NCBI RefSeq assembly: GCF_903969135.1
Contig: NZ_LR824569.1
Location: 5,105,001 to 5,169,000 of the forward strand
Length of the DNA: 64,000 nt
Source: Chryseobacterium sp. JV274
GTDB lineage: Bacteria; Bacteroidota; Bacteroidia; Flavobacteriales; Weeksellaceae
Direction of reading: 5' to 3'
Positions within the stretch are counted from its first letter, which is position 1, and every line of letters starts with the position of its first letter. Made by a program: the position numbers and the translations under genes. The notes under the pieces were generated by a model that ran no database searches, was not told where the DNA came from, and worked only from the letters and a program-made list of their open reading frames with translations. This document shows positions 36,040 to 45,167 of this stretch, piece after piece.

Positions 36040-36117
36040 TGGAAGATAGAGAATTGAAAATAGCATGGTTTAAGTTAAGTATCATTTTCCATTTTCAATT
36101 CTCAATTTTCCATTTTT
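36040..36117. repeat. short palindromic spacer repeat (GGARaATTGAGAATTG type)
   Basis: Left arm TGGAAGATAGAGAATTGAAA and right arm TTTTCAATTCTCAATTTTCC are imperfect reverse complements. Related pairs occur in most spacers of this cluster: 28359-28400, 29913-29990, 31540-31590. Confidence 0.5.
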
Positions 36118-36118
36118 A

Positions 36119-36580
36119 TTATATGGTGATTCCATGATTGTTTTTCACCTCAGCCATGACAAACGTACTGTGAGTGCTCCCTATAGAATCTACAGATCCC
36201 AGTTTATTAAACACAAAATCCTGGTAATGTTTCATATCCCGTACCTGAACTTTCAGAAGAAAATCAAAATCTCCGGAAATATTGTAGCATTCTGCAACTT
36301 CTTCAATTTCTAAAATTTCTTTCACAAAATCATAACCTACAGATCGGTCGTGAATTTTCAGCTTAATCTGACAGAAAACCGTAAACCCACGGTTGAGTTT
36401 TTCAGCATCAAGAACAGCGGCATATCTTTTCACAAACCCTTCCTGTTCCAATCTTTTTACTCTTTCAAAAACAGGTGAAGTGGAGAGGTTCACTTCTTTA
36501 GCAAGCTCTTTAACGGTCAGTTTTGCATTTTTCTGGAGCAGCCTCAGCAGCTGTACATCCTTATCATCGAGTTGTTCCAC
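36119..36580 (-). CDS. Lrp/AsnC-family transcriptional regulator
   Basis: A 153-residue regulator with an AsnC-type winged HTH (DVQLLRLLQKNAKLTVKELA, STSPVFERVKRLEQEGFVKR) and a RAM ligand-binding domain (CYNISGDFDFLLKVQVRDMK). The family senses amino acids, so control of the adjacent valine catabolic genes, with valine or another branched-chain amino acid as ligand, is a reasonable inference. It converges on the enoyl-CoA hydratase gene. Confidence 0.9.
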   Translation of the reverse strand: MEQLDDKDVQLLRLLQKNAKLTVKELAKEVNLSTSPVFERVKRLEQEGFVKRYAAVLDAEKLNRGFTVFCQIKLKIHDRSVGYDFVKEILEIEEVAECYNISGDFDFLLKVQVRDMKHYQDFVFNKLGSVDSIGSTHSTFVMAEVKNNHGITI

Positions 36581-36682
36581 AGAATATTATTCTTTTAGAT
36601 TATAAAAACAGTCAAATGTAAAGAATTATATGCTTTTTACTGTGTTTTTTAAAGTTTATTTTGCTTAATTAATTAGCTTTTA

Positions 36683-36712
36683 TTGTGTGTTTATTCTGTA
36701 TTGTTAATTTTA
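36683..36712 (+). promoter_or_regulatory. putative promoter of the metE riboswitch RNA
   Basis: TTG (36683-36685) and TAATTTTA (36705-36712) are 19 bases apart and match the Bacteroidota promoter pattern with one deviation in TAnnTTTG. It is about 80 bases before the riboswitch core. Confidence 0.4.
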
Positions 36713-36784
36713 CACAAGATTAAAAACTTTTACTGATGACTATCATTACAGGTAAAAGTACAGTTCTTTAGAGATACTTCATCA

Positions 36785-36992
36785 AACAGGAAAGGTTTTA
36801 CGTAACGTAGATTAATAGGGAATCGTGTGAGAATCACGAGCTGTCGCGCAACTGTAAGTAACATACCAAAGGTTTCTGTCCTTATATATCCACTGCCAAA
36901 AGCGGGAAGGATGATGGAAACTGTTACAAGTCAGGAGACCTGCCTTTACTGAATTGACGATGCTTTCGCGGTCTGAAGCTTTGGGTCATACA
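36785..36992 (+). promoter_or_regulatory. cobalamin (B12) riboswitch upstream of metE
   Basis: Same ordered elements as the first: GGGAATCGTGTG, TCACGAGCTGTCGCGCAACT, GTAAGTAACA, CCACTGCC, CGGGAAGG and B12 box CAAGTCAGGAGACCTGCC (36927-36944), then the GACGATGCTTTCGCGGTC hairpin. About 31 bases after the box are identical to the first riboswitch. metE starts about 145 bases after this. B12 repression of metE is a classic use of this riboswitch. Confidence 0.93.
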
Positions 36993-37135
36993 GATGATAT
37001 ATCGGATTTATACACTTTCTCTGTAAGGGAATTGTATTGTTTGTTATATCATGATCCTGAAATTTTTATCCGTTAAAACATTACGAAGCATTTTTAAAAG
37101 ACTTTACCATTAAGTTTAATTAAAAAGTAAAAAAA

Positions 37136-39439
37136 ATGCAAACTCACATTCTGGGCTATCCGCGTATTGGTAGCAAAAGAGAACTCAAAAAAGCCTGCGA
37201 GCAATATTGGTCAGGTAAAATCCTTTTGGAAGAACTTCTGAATACGGGCAGAAATATCTGTAACCAAAACTGGAACATTCAGAAAGAAGCCGGTATAGAC
37301 CTTATTCCCTGTAATGATTTTTCATATTATGATCAGGTATTGGATATGAGTCTTGTGGTAGGGGCAATTCCCACACGTTATCATGAAGTAGTGCTTAAAA
37401 AAAACAATTCTGAGCTGGATCTTTATTTTGCCATGGCAAGAGGATATCAGAAAGAAGGACTGGATATCACAGCGATGGAAATGACAAAATGGTTTGATAC
37501 CAATTATCACTATATCGTTCCCGAGTTTTATAAAAATCAACAGTTTAAACTGAGTTCAGATAAAATTTTCAATGAATTTGCAGGAGCAAAGCAGGCAGGA
37601 ATCAATGCAAAACCGGTCATTATCGGACTAGTTTCTTATCTGTTGTTAGGAAAAGAGAAAGAAGAAGGATTTGATAAACTGGATCTCGCTGGAAACCTTC
37701 TTTCCGTATATACAGAGATTTTAACAAAACTTCAGGAGCAGGGTGCAGAATGGATTCAGTTTGATGAACCTTTTCTGGCATTGGATTTAACGGAGAAAGC
37801 AAAAGAAACATATCATTTTATTTATACCGAAATAAGAAAACGCTTTCCGAAACTGAAATTTATTATTGCCACTTATTTTGACGGATTAAAAGATAATGGA
37901 TCACTTGCGGTATCACTTCCTGTGAATACTTTACACATTGATTTGGTTAGAAACCCTGAACAGTTAGATGATATTCTGAATGTCATTCCGGAAAGCTTAG
38001 GCCTTTCATTGGGTGTGGTTGACGGAAGAAATATCTGGAAAAATGATTATGAAAAGTCTTTGTCTTTCATTCAAAAAGCAGTTGAGAAATTAGGATCTGA
38101 AAGGGTTTTAATTGCTCCTTCCTCTTCATTACTTCATTCACCTTGTGATCTGGATTTTGAAACCACACTTAATCCGGAAATTAAAAACTGGCTGGCTTTT
38201 GCCAAACAAAAAGTGGCAGAAGTGGTAACGCTTAAAGAACTGGCATCCGGAACAGAGAATAAACAGATTCTTGCCGCTTTTGAAGATAATAAAAAAGCAA
38301 TTGCAAGCAGAAGAACATCTTCTCTTATTCATAATGATGACGTGAAGCAAAGAGCAAATGCGGTTACTGAAAAAGATGCTCAAAGGATAAATACTTTCAA
38401 AATCCGTAAAGAAGAACAACAGAAAGTACTGCAGCTTCCTTTATTCCCAACAACAACCATTGGGTCATTCCCGCAGACCACTGAGGTAAGAAGCTGGAGA
38501 GCAAAATTCAAAAAAGGAGAGCTGACGGCAGAGCAGTATGATACCTTACTGAAAGAAGAGACCCAGAGAACGATTAACTGGCAGGAAGAAATAGGGATAG
38601 ATGTATTGGTTCACGGGGAATTTGAACGTAATGATATGGTGGAATATTTCGGAGAGCAGCTGGAAGGTTTTGTATTTACAAAAAATGGCTGGGTACAAAG
38701 CTACGGAAGCCGTTGTGTAAAGCCTCCTGTGATCTTCGGTGATGTTTCCCGCCCGACACCAATGACGGTATATTGGTCCCAATATGCACAATCCCAGACT
38801 GAAAAATGGGTAAAAGGAATGCTCACAGGTCCTGTTACGATCTTACAATGGTCTTTTGTACGTGATGATCAGCCCCGTTCAGAGACGTGTAAGCAAATTG
38901 CTCTGGCTATCCGTGATGAGGTTGCGGATCTTGAAAAAGCAGGAATCAGAATTATTCAGATTGATGAGCCTGCGATAAGAGAAGGGCTTCCGTTAAGAAA
39001 GACAGACTGGCAGAACTATCTGAAATGGGCCGTAGAAGCTTTCAGAATTTCAGCAAGCGGAGTGGAAGATGCTACACAGATTCATACCCATATGTGCTAT
39101 TCGGAATTCAATGATATTATTGAAAATATTGCTGATATGGATGCAGATGTGATTACCATAGAATGTTCCCGTTCTCAGATGGAACTGCTGAATGCTTTTG
39201 CAGATTTCAGATATCCGAATGAAATTGGTCCCGGAGTATACGATATCCATTCCCCAAGGGTTCCGTCAAAAGAAGAAATGATTGAACTGTTGAGAAAAGC
39301 TCAAAACGTAATTCCTGCCAATCAGCTTTGGGTAAATCCGGACTGCGGACTGAAAACAAGACACTGGGAAGAAACAGAAAAAGCTTTGATTGCAATGGTG
39401 GCCGCGGCTAAAGAAGCCTCCGTAGAATATGCACTTTAA
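37136..39439 (+). CDS. metE: cobalamin-independent methionine synthase
   Basis: A 767-residue protein of full MetE length, with two barrels. N-terminal: LGYPRIGSKRELKKACEQYW. C-terminal: PTTTIGSFPQTTEVRSWRAK, GEFERNDMVEYFGEQLEGF, GSRCVKPPVIFGDVSRPTPM, MLTGPVTILQWSFVRDDQPR, QIDEPAIREGLP, THMCYSEFNDI (zinc His/Cys) and WVNPDCGLKTR (zinc Cys). It transfers a methyl group from methyl-tetrahydropteroyl-polyglutamate to homocysteine without B12. A cobalamin riboswitch lies in its leader. Confidence 0.97.
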   Translation: MQTHILGYPRIGSKRELKKACEQYWSGKILLEELLNTGRNICNQNWNIQKEAGIDLIPCNDFSYYDQVLDMSLVVGAIPTRYHEVVLKKNNSELDLYFAMARGYQKEGLDITAMEMTKWFDTNYHYIVPEFYKNQQFKLSSDKIFNEFAGAKQAGINAKPVIIGLVSYLLLGKEKEEGFDKLDLAGNLLSVYTEILTKLQEQGAEWIQFDEPFLALDLTEKAKETYHFIYTEIRKRFPKLKFIIATYFDGLKDNGSLAVSLPVNTLHIDLVRNPEQLDDILNVIPESLGLSLGVVDGRNIWKNDYEKSLSFIQKAVEKLGSERVLIAPSSSLLHSPCDLDFETTLNPEIKNWLAFAKQKVAEVVTLKELASGTENKQILAAFEDNKKAIASRRTSSLIHNDDVKQRANAVTEKDAQRINTFKIRKEEQQKVLQLPLFPTTTIGSFPQTTEVRSWRAKFKKGELTAEQYDTLLKEETQRTINWQEEIGIDVLVHGEFERNDMVEYFGEQLEGFVFTKNGWVQSYGSRCVKPPVIFGDVSRPTPMTVYWSQYAQSQTEKWVKGMLTGPVTILQWSFVRDDQPRSETCKQIALAIRDEVADLEKAGIRIIQIDEPAIREGLPLRKTDWQNYLKWAVEAFRISASGVEDATQIHTHMCYSEFNDIIENIADMDADVITIECSRSQMELLNAFADFRYPNEIGPGVYDIHSPRVPSKEEMIELLRKAQNVIPANQLWVNPDCGLKTRHWEETEKALIAMVAAAKEASVEYAL

Positions 39440-39469
39440 AAAAACTTTAAAATAATTATATTCAACAAT

Positions 39470-39511
39470 TCAGATCGTGTTATGATTTTCATAGCACGAT
39501 CTGTTATTTTA
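39470..39511 (+). terminator. metE terminator
   Basis: A 10-bp stem ACAGATCGTG/CACGATCTGT with an inner TATG/CATA pair and a TTATTTT tail. Confidence 0.75.
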
Positions 39512-39633
39512 AAAGGATAAAAATAGGGTGATCATTTAATATTCTATTCATTTTTATATAGTATTTTTGCTGCCCGATGTATTTTGACAGATATGAGTCT
39601 TAAAAATACATTGAAAAACTGATAACCTTAAAT

Positions 39634-40344
39634 ATGAAAGAATCATTTTCTGAAATGAGATCAGAAACCTACAGCCCGGAATACATAGCCAGAATAAGAT
39701 GGAGTATTGTCATTCTTTTTGCGGTCATTGCTGTTGTTTTACTGGGATTTTTTATTGATGCTGTTTCACATACTTCTACAGATACCGCATCTGACATGAT
39801 CTTCTTTTTATTCTTTTTGATTACTGGCCTGCTGGCAGGGTGGCTGGCTTATCAAATGATCAGAAATCAGGATGAGAAAATCAGTGGTCTGCTGATCAAT
39901 CATCAGGGAATCCTGTTTCTCAACAGAAAAGAGAAAATACTGTCAGAAATTAAATACCAGGATTTGATCAAAAGCAAGGACTCCTATACAAAAGATATTT
40001 ATTCAGAATCTCAGAATCTCGGAAAATATAGTAATTTCAGAAAAAATCTATATGTTCATGAAAAAGATGAAACCGGAAAACCCAAAAAGAAACTGATCAA
40101 TCTGGATGTGATTCCACTTAAAAACCGGTATGATCTTATTGGACATTTTCTGAAAGGAGTACAGACTTTTCGCCCCGATCTCAAAATTGATTCTGAGGTT
40201 TACAAGGATTTTTATCTTGATGAGAAAACATTACGCTATGCTCCTGACCACCTTAAAAGCGATATGAAAGTGAAAATTATTACAATAGCTGTTGTCATTC
40301 TGGTGATCATCGCTTTCAGATACATTTTTTTAGATGAAGTCTAA
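39634..40344 (+). CDS. membrane protein, unknown
   Basis: A 236-residue protein with two N-terminal helices (about 25-45 and 58-78: SIVILFAVIAVVLLGFF, IFFLFFLITGLLAGWLAY), a ~130-residue hydrophilic domain likely on one face of the membrane (ISGLLINHQGILFLNRKEKI, IPLKNRYDLIGHFLKG) and a C-terminal helix (ITIAVVILVIIAFRYIF). No family is recognised. It converges on the AraC gene with one base between the stops. Confidence 0.65.
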   Translation: MKESFSEMRSETYSPEYIARIRWSIVILFAVIAVVLLGFFIDAVSHTSTDTASDMIFFLFFLITGLLAGWLAYQMIRNQDEKISGLLINHQGILFLNRKEKILSEIKYQDLIKSKDSYTKDIYSESQNLGKYSNFRKNLYVHEKDETGKPKKKLINLDVIPLKNRYDLIGHFLKGVQTFRPDLKIDSEVYKDFYLDEKTLRYAPDHLKSDMKVKIITIAVVILVIIAFRYIFLDEV

Positions 40345-40345
40345 G

Positions 40346-41143
40346 TTATTTTGCCTGTAATGAGCTTGGTGGATAGCCAAACTGCTTTTTAAATGCAAAG
40401 GAGAAATGAGATAAATTTTCAAAGCCCAAATCCAGATAAATATCGGAAACCGATCTCTCTTTTTGGGTAAGCAGAAAATGAGCTTCCTTCAATCGCCGAA
40501 GCTGCAGCCATTGTCTTGGCGGTATCCCGAATATCTTTTGAAAATCTCTTTTAAAGGCAGACAGACTTCGCCCTGTTAAATAAGCAAATCGTTCTACATT
40601 GACATTGAAATGAAAGTTTTTGTTCATAAAAGTTTCAATATCTATTTTGTAAGGCTCAGAAAAATCAAATAAAATATCTTTAAGACCCGGATCATCACTC
40701 AGCATCAGAAGTAAAGCTTCTTTCTGTTTGAGACGCAGAAGTTCTGTAGAAGCAGGAAGTTCTTCATAGGCCAGTAAAGAGTACATAAAAGAAGTTAATG
40801 CCTTTTGATCCGGTTTTATAAAAGCCGGAATATTATCCTTCTTCTCTGCCTGATATCCATACTCACGGCTGAAATCACGTAAGATGGCTTCATCAAAATA
40901 AATGGTTACCGTTCTTATCTCTCCATCTTTAGGAGGGTATTTTGCAAACTTCAGGAGACGGTTTTTTCTTGCAGAATAAAGTTCCCCTTCTTTAAATATC
41001 GTCTTTGTGGTACCGTCATTCAGTTCCATTTCCCCGGAAATAACCAGTCCCAGACTATGGATTCGTGCAAATTGTTCTCCTTCCCTGAATTCTGAAAAAT
41101 GACAGGAGTAATTGATAGGTAAAAGAATATTATTTTCGCTCAT
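40346..41143 (-). CDS. AraC-family transcriptional regulator
   Basis: A 265-residue regulator with an N-terminal cupin-like part (HSLGLVISGEMELNDGTTKT) and a C-terminal double HTH (FNVNVERFAYLTGRSLSAFK, FGIPPRQWLQLRRLKEAHFL, VSDIYLDLGFENLSHFSFAF, KKQFGYPP). The aldehyde dehydrogenase gene on the same strand lies 128 bases upstream, so it may control that gene or share its transcript. Confidence 0.85.
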   Translation of the reverse strand: MSENNILLPINYSCHFSEFREGEQFARIHSLGLVISGEMELNDGTTKTIFKEGELYSARKNRLLKFAKYPPKDGEIRTVTIYFDEAILRDFSREYGYQAEKKDNIPAFIKPDQKALTSFMYSLLAYEELPASTELLRLKQKEALLLMLSDDPGLKDILFDFSEPYKIDIETFMNKNFHFNVNVERFAYLTGRSLSAFKRDFQKIFGIPPRQWLQLRRLKEAHFLLTQKERSVSDIYLDLGFENLSHFSFAFKKQFGYPPSSLQAK

Positions 41144-41271
41144 GGCTCAGACAGTTATTTCTTGATCGATTCTTTTTTCAAACTTACAAAACTTTTTTAG
41201 TATCAATAATGGATTACATATTGTTTAAATCCTCGAAGCCTGCTATTGCACAGACTCTGAGGATTTTAATA

Positions 41272-42687
41272 TCAGACAAGAATGGTCTTGGGTTCAAGAT
41301 AAGCCTCCAATCCGAACACACCATACTCACGGCCGATACCACTTTGCTTAAACCCACCGAAAGGAGCATAAGGATCATGTGAAAATCCATTGATACAGAT
41401 TCTTCCGGCATCAATCTGTGCAGCAATACGTTCTGCATGCTCTTTATCAGAAGAACTGATGTAAGCTGCCAGACCATAAGTGGTGTCATTGGCAATAGCA
41501 ACCGCTTCCTCTTCATTAGCATAAGGAATGATAGACAGTACCGGCCCGAAGATTTCCTCCTGAGCGATACGCATATCATTACGAACATTGGTAAAGATGG
41601 TTGCTTTTACAAAATTACCATTTTCAAGACCTTCCGGTTTACCTTCACCACCTGCGAGCAGCGTTGCGCCTTCTTCCTGACCAAGACGGATGTAGCTTTG
41701 TACTCTTTCAAACTGCTTGGTGCTTACCATAGGTCCTACAAGGGTATCTTCTTCATTAGGGTTTCCCACTTTTACCTGTTCCGCCGCTTTTTTAGCCAGT
41801 TCATTCACTTCATTCAATCTGTTGATAGGAACAAGCAGGCGGGTAGGAGCGATGCAAGCCTGTCCGTTGTTCATATAGGCTCCGAAAACAGCCATAGGAA
41901 TAGCTTTTTCCAGATCGGCATCTTCAAGAATGATATTCGGAGACTTTCCGCCAAGTTCAAGAGTTACTCTTTTCATAGTATCTACGGCTCCTTTGGCAAT
42001 AGCTTTTCCTGTAACTGTGGATCCGGTGAAAGAAATTTTTGCGATATCGGGATGCTGGGTAATTTCTACACCTACTACATTTCCTAACCCATTTACAATA
42101 TTGAATATCCCTGCAGGCAAACCGGCTTCATGGAAACATTCAGTAAGCAGCTGAGTTTGTGCAGCACTCATTTCACTTGGTTTGATGACGGCTGTACATC
42201 CGGCGGCAATAGCGGTAGCCAGTTTGTTGCAGATAAAACTGTTGCTGGCATTCCATGGGGTAATGATTCCTACCACTCCCAAAGATTCAAAACGTACTTT
42301 AGAATGGCCGACTGTTTTTTCAAAGTCATATGATTCCAGAGTCGTAATGGTTGTTGTAAAGGCTGAAATTGCATTTTGAACACTCATTCTGCAGAACTGC
42401 AGGGTTCCTCCATATTCATTTACCATCACAGAAATCAGTTCATTTTCCCGCTTGCTCACAGCTTCATGCAGTTTTTGAAGTAAACCGATACGTTCTTCTT
42501 TTGTAGTTTTTGAAAAGGTTGTAAAAGCTTTCTTCGCTGCAGCGATGGCCATTCGGGTGTCTTCTTCATTTCCCAGAACAACTTCTCCTGTTTTTTGATT
42601 GGTCGTAGGATTGATAAGGTCAAATGTTTCTGTTCCATTCGGTGTAACAAATTCACCGTTGATGTAAATTTTATTAATCTGTTTCAT
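41272..42687 (-). CDS. NAD(P)-dependent aldehyde dehydrogenase family protein
   Basis: A 471-residue ALDH. Signs: GVVGIITPWNASNSFICNKL, VIKPSEMSAAQTQLL, ISFTGSTVTGKAIAKGAVD, catalytic Glu in VTLELGGKSPNI and catalytic Cys in NNGQACIAPTRLLV, then EEIFGPVLSIIPY. The substrate is unknown. The gene is complete; an open frame on the opposite strand inside it is a shadow. Confidence 0.88.
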   Translation of the reverse strand: MKQINKIYINGEFVTPNGTETFDLINPTTNQKTGEVVLGNEEDTRMAIAAAKKAFTTFSKTTKEERIGLLQKLHEAVSKRENELISVMVNEYGGTLQFCRMSVQNAISAFTTTITTLESYDFEKTVGHSKVRFESLGVVGIITPWNASNSFICNKLATAIAAGCTAVIKPSEMSAAQTQLLTECFHEAGLPAGIFNIVNGLGNVVGVEITQHPDIAKISFTGSTVTGKAIAKGAVDTMKRVTLELGGKSPNIILEDADLEKAIPMAVFGAYMNNGQACIAPTRLLVPINRLNEVNELAKKAAEQVKVGNPNEEDTLVGPMVSTKQFERVQSYIRLGQEEGATLLAGGEGKPEGLENGNFVKATIFTNVRNDMRIAQEEIFGPVLSIIPYANEEEAVAIANDTTYGLAAYISSSDKEHAERIAAQIDAGRICINGFSHDPYAPFGGFKQSGIGREYGVFGLEAYLEPKTILV

Positions 42688-43208
42688 TTTGATGATTTTA
42701 ATATGACAAAGTTCGTCAGAAACAGAAAGGACAGGTTTGTTGTATGGTTCAATTTTTATTTGTTGTATGGTTCATTTTTAGAGACCAATTTGTATGGGAA
42801 ATATAAGCTGTTTGTTTTTCTTTTTTGAATTAATATGAAAAAATGACCCGTTCTTCCCTGAAATTGACTACTTTTATCATAACCAAGTAAATAGTCGTTT
42901 TGAGAACAACACTTAAACTTATTACTGCTTAGTATCAGTCTCCGTAACCACAGGCTGATCGTTCTTTCGTTTGGGTAATTCTACCCGAACAGGTTTTCAT
43001 TTCATCATATTATGTATTGCATTGCCTGCCAAAGGCAGCTATATCTGTTGTTTTTGTCTTCATCATTATGATTTTAAAAGACTGAAATACAGTTCAAATT
43101 ATACCTTAAGAATAGTTTGTGGGTAAATCTCAGATGTATCAACCTTCTTGTAATGCGTGAATAATATGGAAAAAATCCAACAAAGAATAGCAAGCACGAT
43201 TATAAGTA
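42688..43208. other. spacer with no intact gene
   Basis: About 520 bases between divergent genes. The part next to the aldehyde dehydrogenase should hold its promoter. A minus-strand fragment around 42925-43000 (PVRVELPKRKNDQPVVTETD) has no start and a stop just before it; it may be a gene remnant. No RNA or repeat is recognised. Confidence 0.4.
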
Positions 43209-43853
43209 ATGAGTACAAAACATATTTGGGAGGTAAAAGCGAAAAATACTCCCTTACTAAAAAAGAAATGCAATCATTGTAACAGTGACAGATTTTATTG
43301 CAGCGATAAATTCAGATTGAATGCTCAAAAAAAGAATATAGATATATGGTTGATTTACCGATGTGTAAAATGCAGCAACACCTATAACATGACTGTTTTT
43401 TCAAGAATAAGAACAGAATCTGTCAGTAAAGAACTGTTCAATAAATTTTCAGAAAACGATACGGAAATTGCCTGGGAATATGCTTTTTCACAGGAAATAA
43501 GAAAGAAAAATAATGTAGAAGCAGATCTGGAAAGCGTAGCATATGAAATTCTATACAATACCATTCCTGTTGAAGATCTGATCAATATGGACGGTGAAAT
43601 CATTTCGTTTCAGATACAATGTTCTTTTGATTTTAACGTAAGAGCTTCAACTGTTATCAGGACATGCTTAGGTCTTTCGTCATCTAAATTGAACCTTCTG
43701 CTTGATTCAGGTACAGTTTATTTTAACGGAAAACCTTTACAGAAGAAATACAAGATTAAAAACGGTGATACTGTTAACATCAACACAAAAGCGCTGATCG
43801 ACATCTATCTTATTGGGAAAGAGGAATTATTTCTCAAAACCGCAGATGAATAA
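43209..43853 (+). CDS. DUF1062 family protein
   Basis: A 214-residue protein. N-terminal two-CxxC zinc-ribbon-like part (KKCNHCNSDRFYCSDKFRLN, IDIWLIYRCVKCSNTYNM) typical of DUF1062. C-terminal part (about 145-200; RASTVIRTCLGLSSSKLNLL, GTVYFNGKPLQKKYKIKNGD) resembles an S4-like RNA-binding fold. Function unknown; the two modules suggest nucleic-acid binding. Confidence 0.8.
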   Translation: MSTKHIWEVKAKNTPLLKKKCNHCNSDRFYCSDKFRLNAQKKNIDIWLIYRCVKCSNTYNMTVFSRIRTESVSKELFNKFSENDTEIAWEYAFSQEIRKKNNVEADLESVAYEILYNTIPVEDLINMDGEIISFQIQCSFDFNVRASTVIRTCLGLSSSKLNLLLDSGTVYFNGKPLQKKYKIKNGDTVNINTKALIDIYLIGKEELFLKTADE

Positions 43854-43862
43854 TAAAAGAAG

Positions 43863-43893
43863 AGCCTCCTGATGATTATCGGGAGGCTTTTTT
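43863..43893. terminator. bidirectional terminator between DUF1062 and sigma factor genes
   Basis: AGCCTCC/GGAGGCT stem with a 12-base loop and a T7 run on the plus strand; T-rich on the minus side as well. Confidence 0.7.
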
Positions 43894-45135
43894 ATGTTGA
43901 AATTTACTTTGTTTTAAAAGATTAACCTGTTTCTGTAAAGTCTGTTTTTCCGGCTTTGATTTGGTCAGACGGATTGCTTCTTCAAAATGATAAATCGCCT
44001 GATCCGGATGGATTTCAGAATATAAATATCCCAGCAGCCCATGATAATATTCGTTGCCGGTGAGATTAAGCTTTTCTGCTTCAGGAAAAGCAATCTCATT
44101 TCCATACACTTTGGAAAAAGCAAAAGCTCTGTTTAAGGCAGTAACCGGAGAATATTCAATGATAGCAAGCTGATTGTACAGGTTTAAAATTTGCTGCCAT
44201 TTATCTTTGGCAGATGAAGTATGCCAATATGCAATACCTGCTTCCAGATGATATTTTGAAACAGAAGTATTGTTGGCCTGGCAGGCTTCTATCAGGTAAT
44301 AATTGCCTTTTTCAATCAAATTTTTATCCCATAATGTTTCGTCCTGCTCATCAAAAAGAATGGCTTCTCCTTCATCATTGGTCCGGGCATCAAGCCTTGA
44401 GCTCTGAAAACACATCAAAGCCAGCAGTGCATTGGTTTTCGGGATGTTGGTAAACTGATTGTCAGTAAGAATCAGGGTAAGTCTTATGGCTTCCAGGCAA
44501 AGATCTTTACGGATTAAAAGGTTATCCGTTCTGGAAAAATAGCCTTCATTAAACAATAAATATAAAGTAGTCAACACCGTTTCCAATCGCTGGTGAATAT
44601 CCTGTTCACTTAAAGAATCTATTGTAAAATGGTGTGTTCTGAGAGCTTCCCGGCCCCGTTGCAAACGTTTTTTGATAGTCTCGGTTTTAGAAAGAAAAGC
44701 ATTGGCGATCTCTTCCACACTGAAGCCGCAGAGAATCTGAAGAGCCAGACATATTTGAGCTTCTTGGGAATTGACAGGATTACAGGTTACAAAAATCATT
44801 TCCAGCTGGCTGTCAGAGATATTTTTGGTATCGAAATCTAGGGTTGGATATTCTTTTTCGGTGGTTCTTACCTCTTCTTTTTTGTTTTTTTCAATAATGG
44901 AAAGGTGCTTGAAATAATCTTTTGCTTTATTCTTAGCCACTGTATAAAGCCAGGCTGCAGGATTATCAGGAAGTCCGTTTACCACCCAATATTCTGAAGC
45001 TTTCAGAAAGGTTTCGCTGGCAATATCTTCTGCAATTTCGATATGTTTGATATCAAAACTTCTGCAAAGTACAGCAACGATTTTACTGTACTCGGTTCTG
45101 AATAAATGCGGCGTTATTTCATTCGGATTGGTCAT
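43876..45135 (-). CDS. ECF sigma factor with C-terminal TPR-like extension (ECF42 type)
   Basis: A 419-residue sigma factor, much longer than ordinary ECFs (about 200). Region 2: EIAEDIASETFLKASEYWVV, PAAWLYTVAKNKAKDYFKH. Region 4: QICLALQILCGFSVEEIANA, FLSKTETIKKRLQRGREALR. The remaining ~230 residues are helical (LYLLFNEGYF, GNEYYHGLLGYLYSEIHPDQ, AIYHFEEAIRLTKSKPEKQT), TPR-like. A YCII/DGPF gene lies 32 bases upstream in the same direction. This layout is known for the ECF42 group, in which the extension replaces a classical anti-sigma factor. Confidence 0.88.
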   Translation of the reverse strand: MTNPNEITPHLFRTEYSKIVAVLCRSFDIKHIEIAEDIASETFLKASEYWVVNGLPDNPAAWLYTVAKNKAKDYFKHLSIIEKNKKEEVRTTEKEYPTLDFDTKNISDSQLEMIFVTCNPVNSQEAQICLALQILCGFSVEEIANAFLSKTETIKKRLQRGREALRTHHFTIDSLSEQDIHQRLETVLTTLYLLFNEGYFSRTDNLLIRKDLCLEAIRLTLILTDNQFTNIPKTNALLALMCFQSSRLDARTNDEGEAILFDEQDETLWDKNLIEKGNYYLIEACQANNTSVSKYHLEAGIAYWHTSSAKDKWQQILNLYNQLAIIEYSPVTALNRAFAFSKVYGNEIAFPEAEKLNLTGNEYYHGLLGYLYSEIHPDQAIYHFEEAIRLTKSKPEKQTLQKQVNLLKQSKFQHKKASR

Positions 45136-45167
45136 GGTTGATGAAAAGACTGTATCAAAGGTAGTTA

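Noticed and set aside
41437..42087. 216-codon ORF antisense to the aldehyde dehydrogenase
   Set aside because: It lies fully inside a well-supported gene, has no start context and its composition is a mirror of the ALDH codons.
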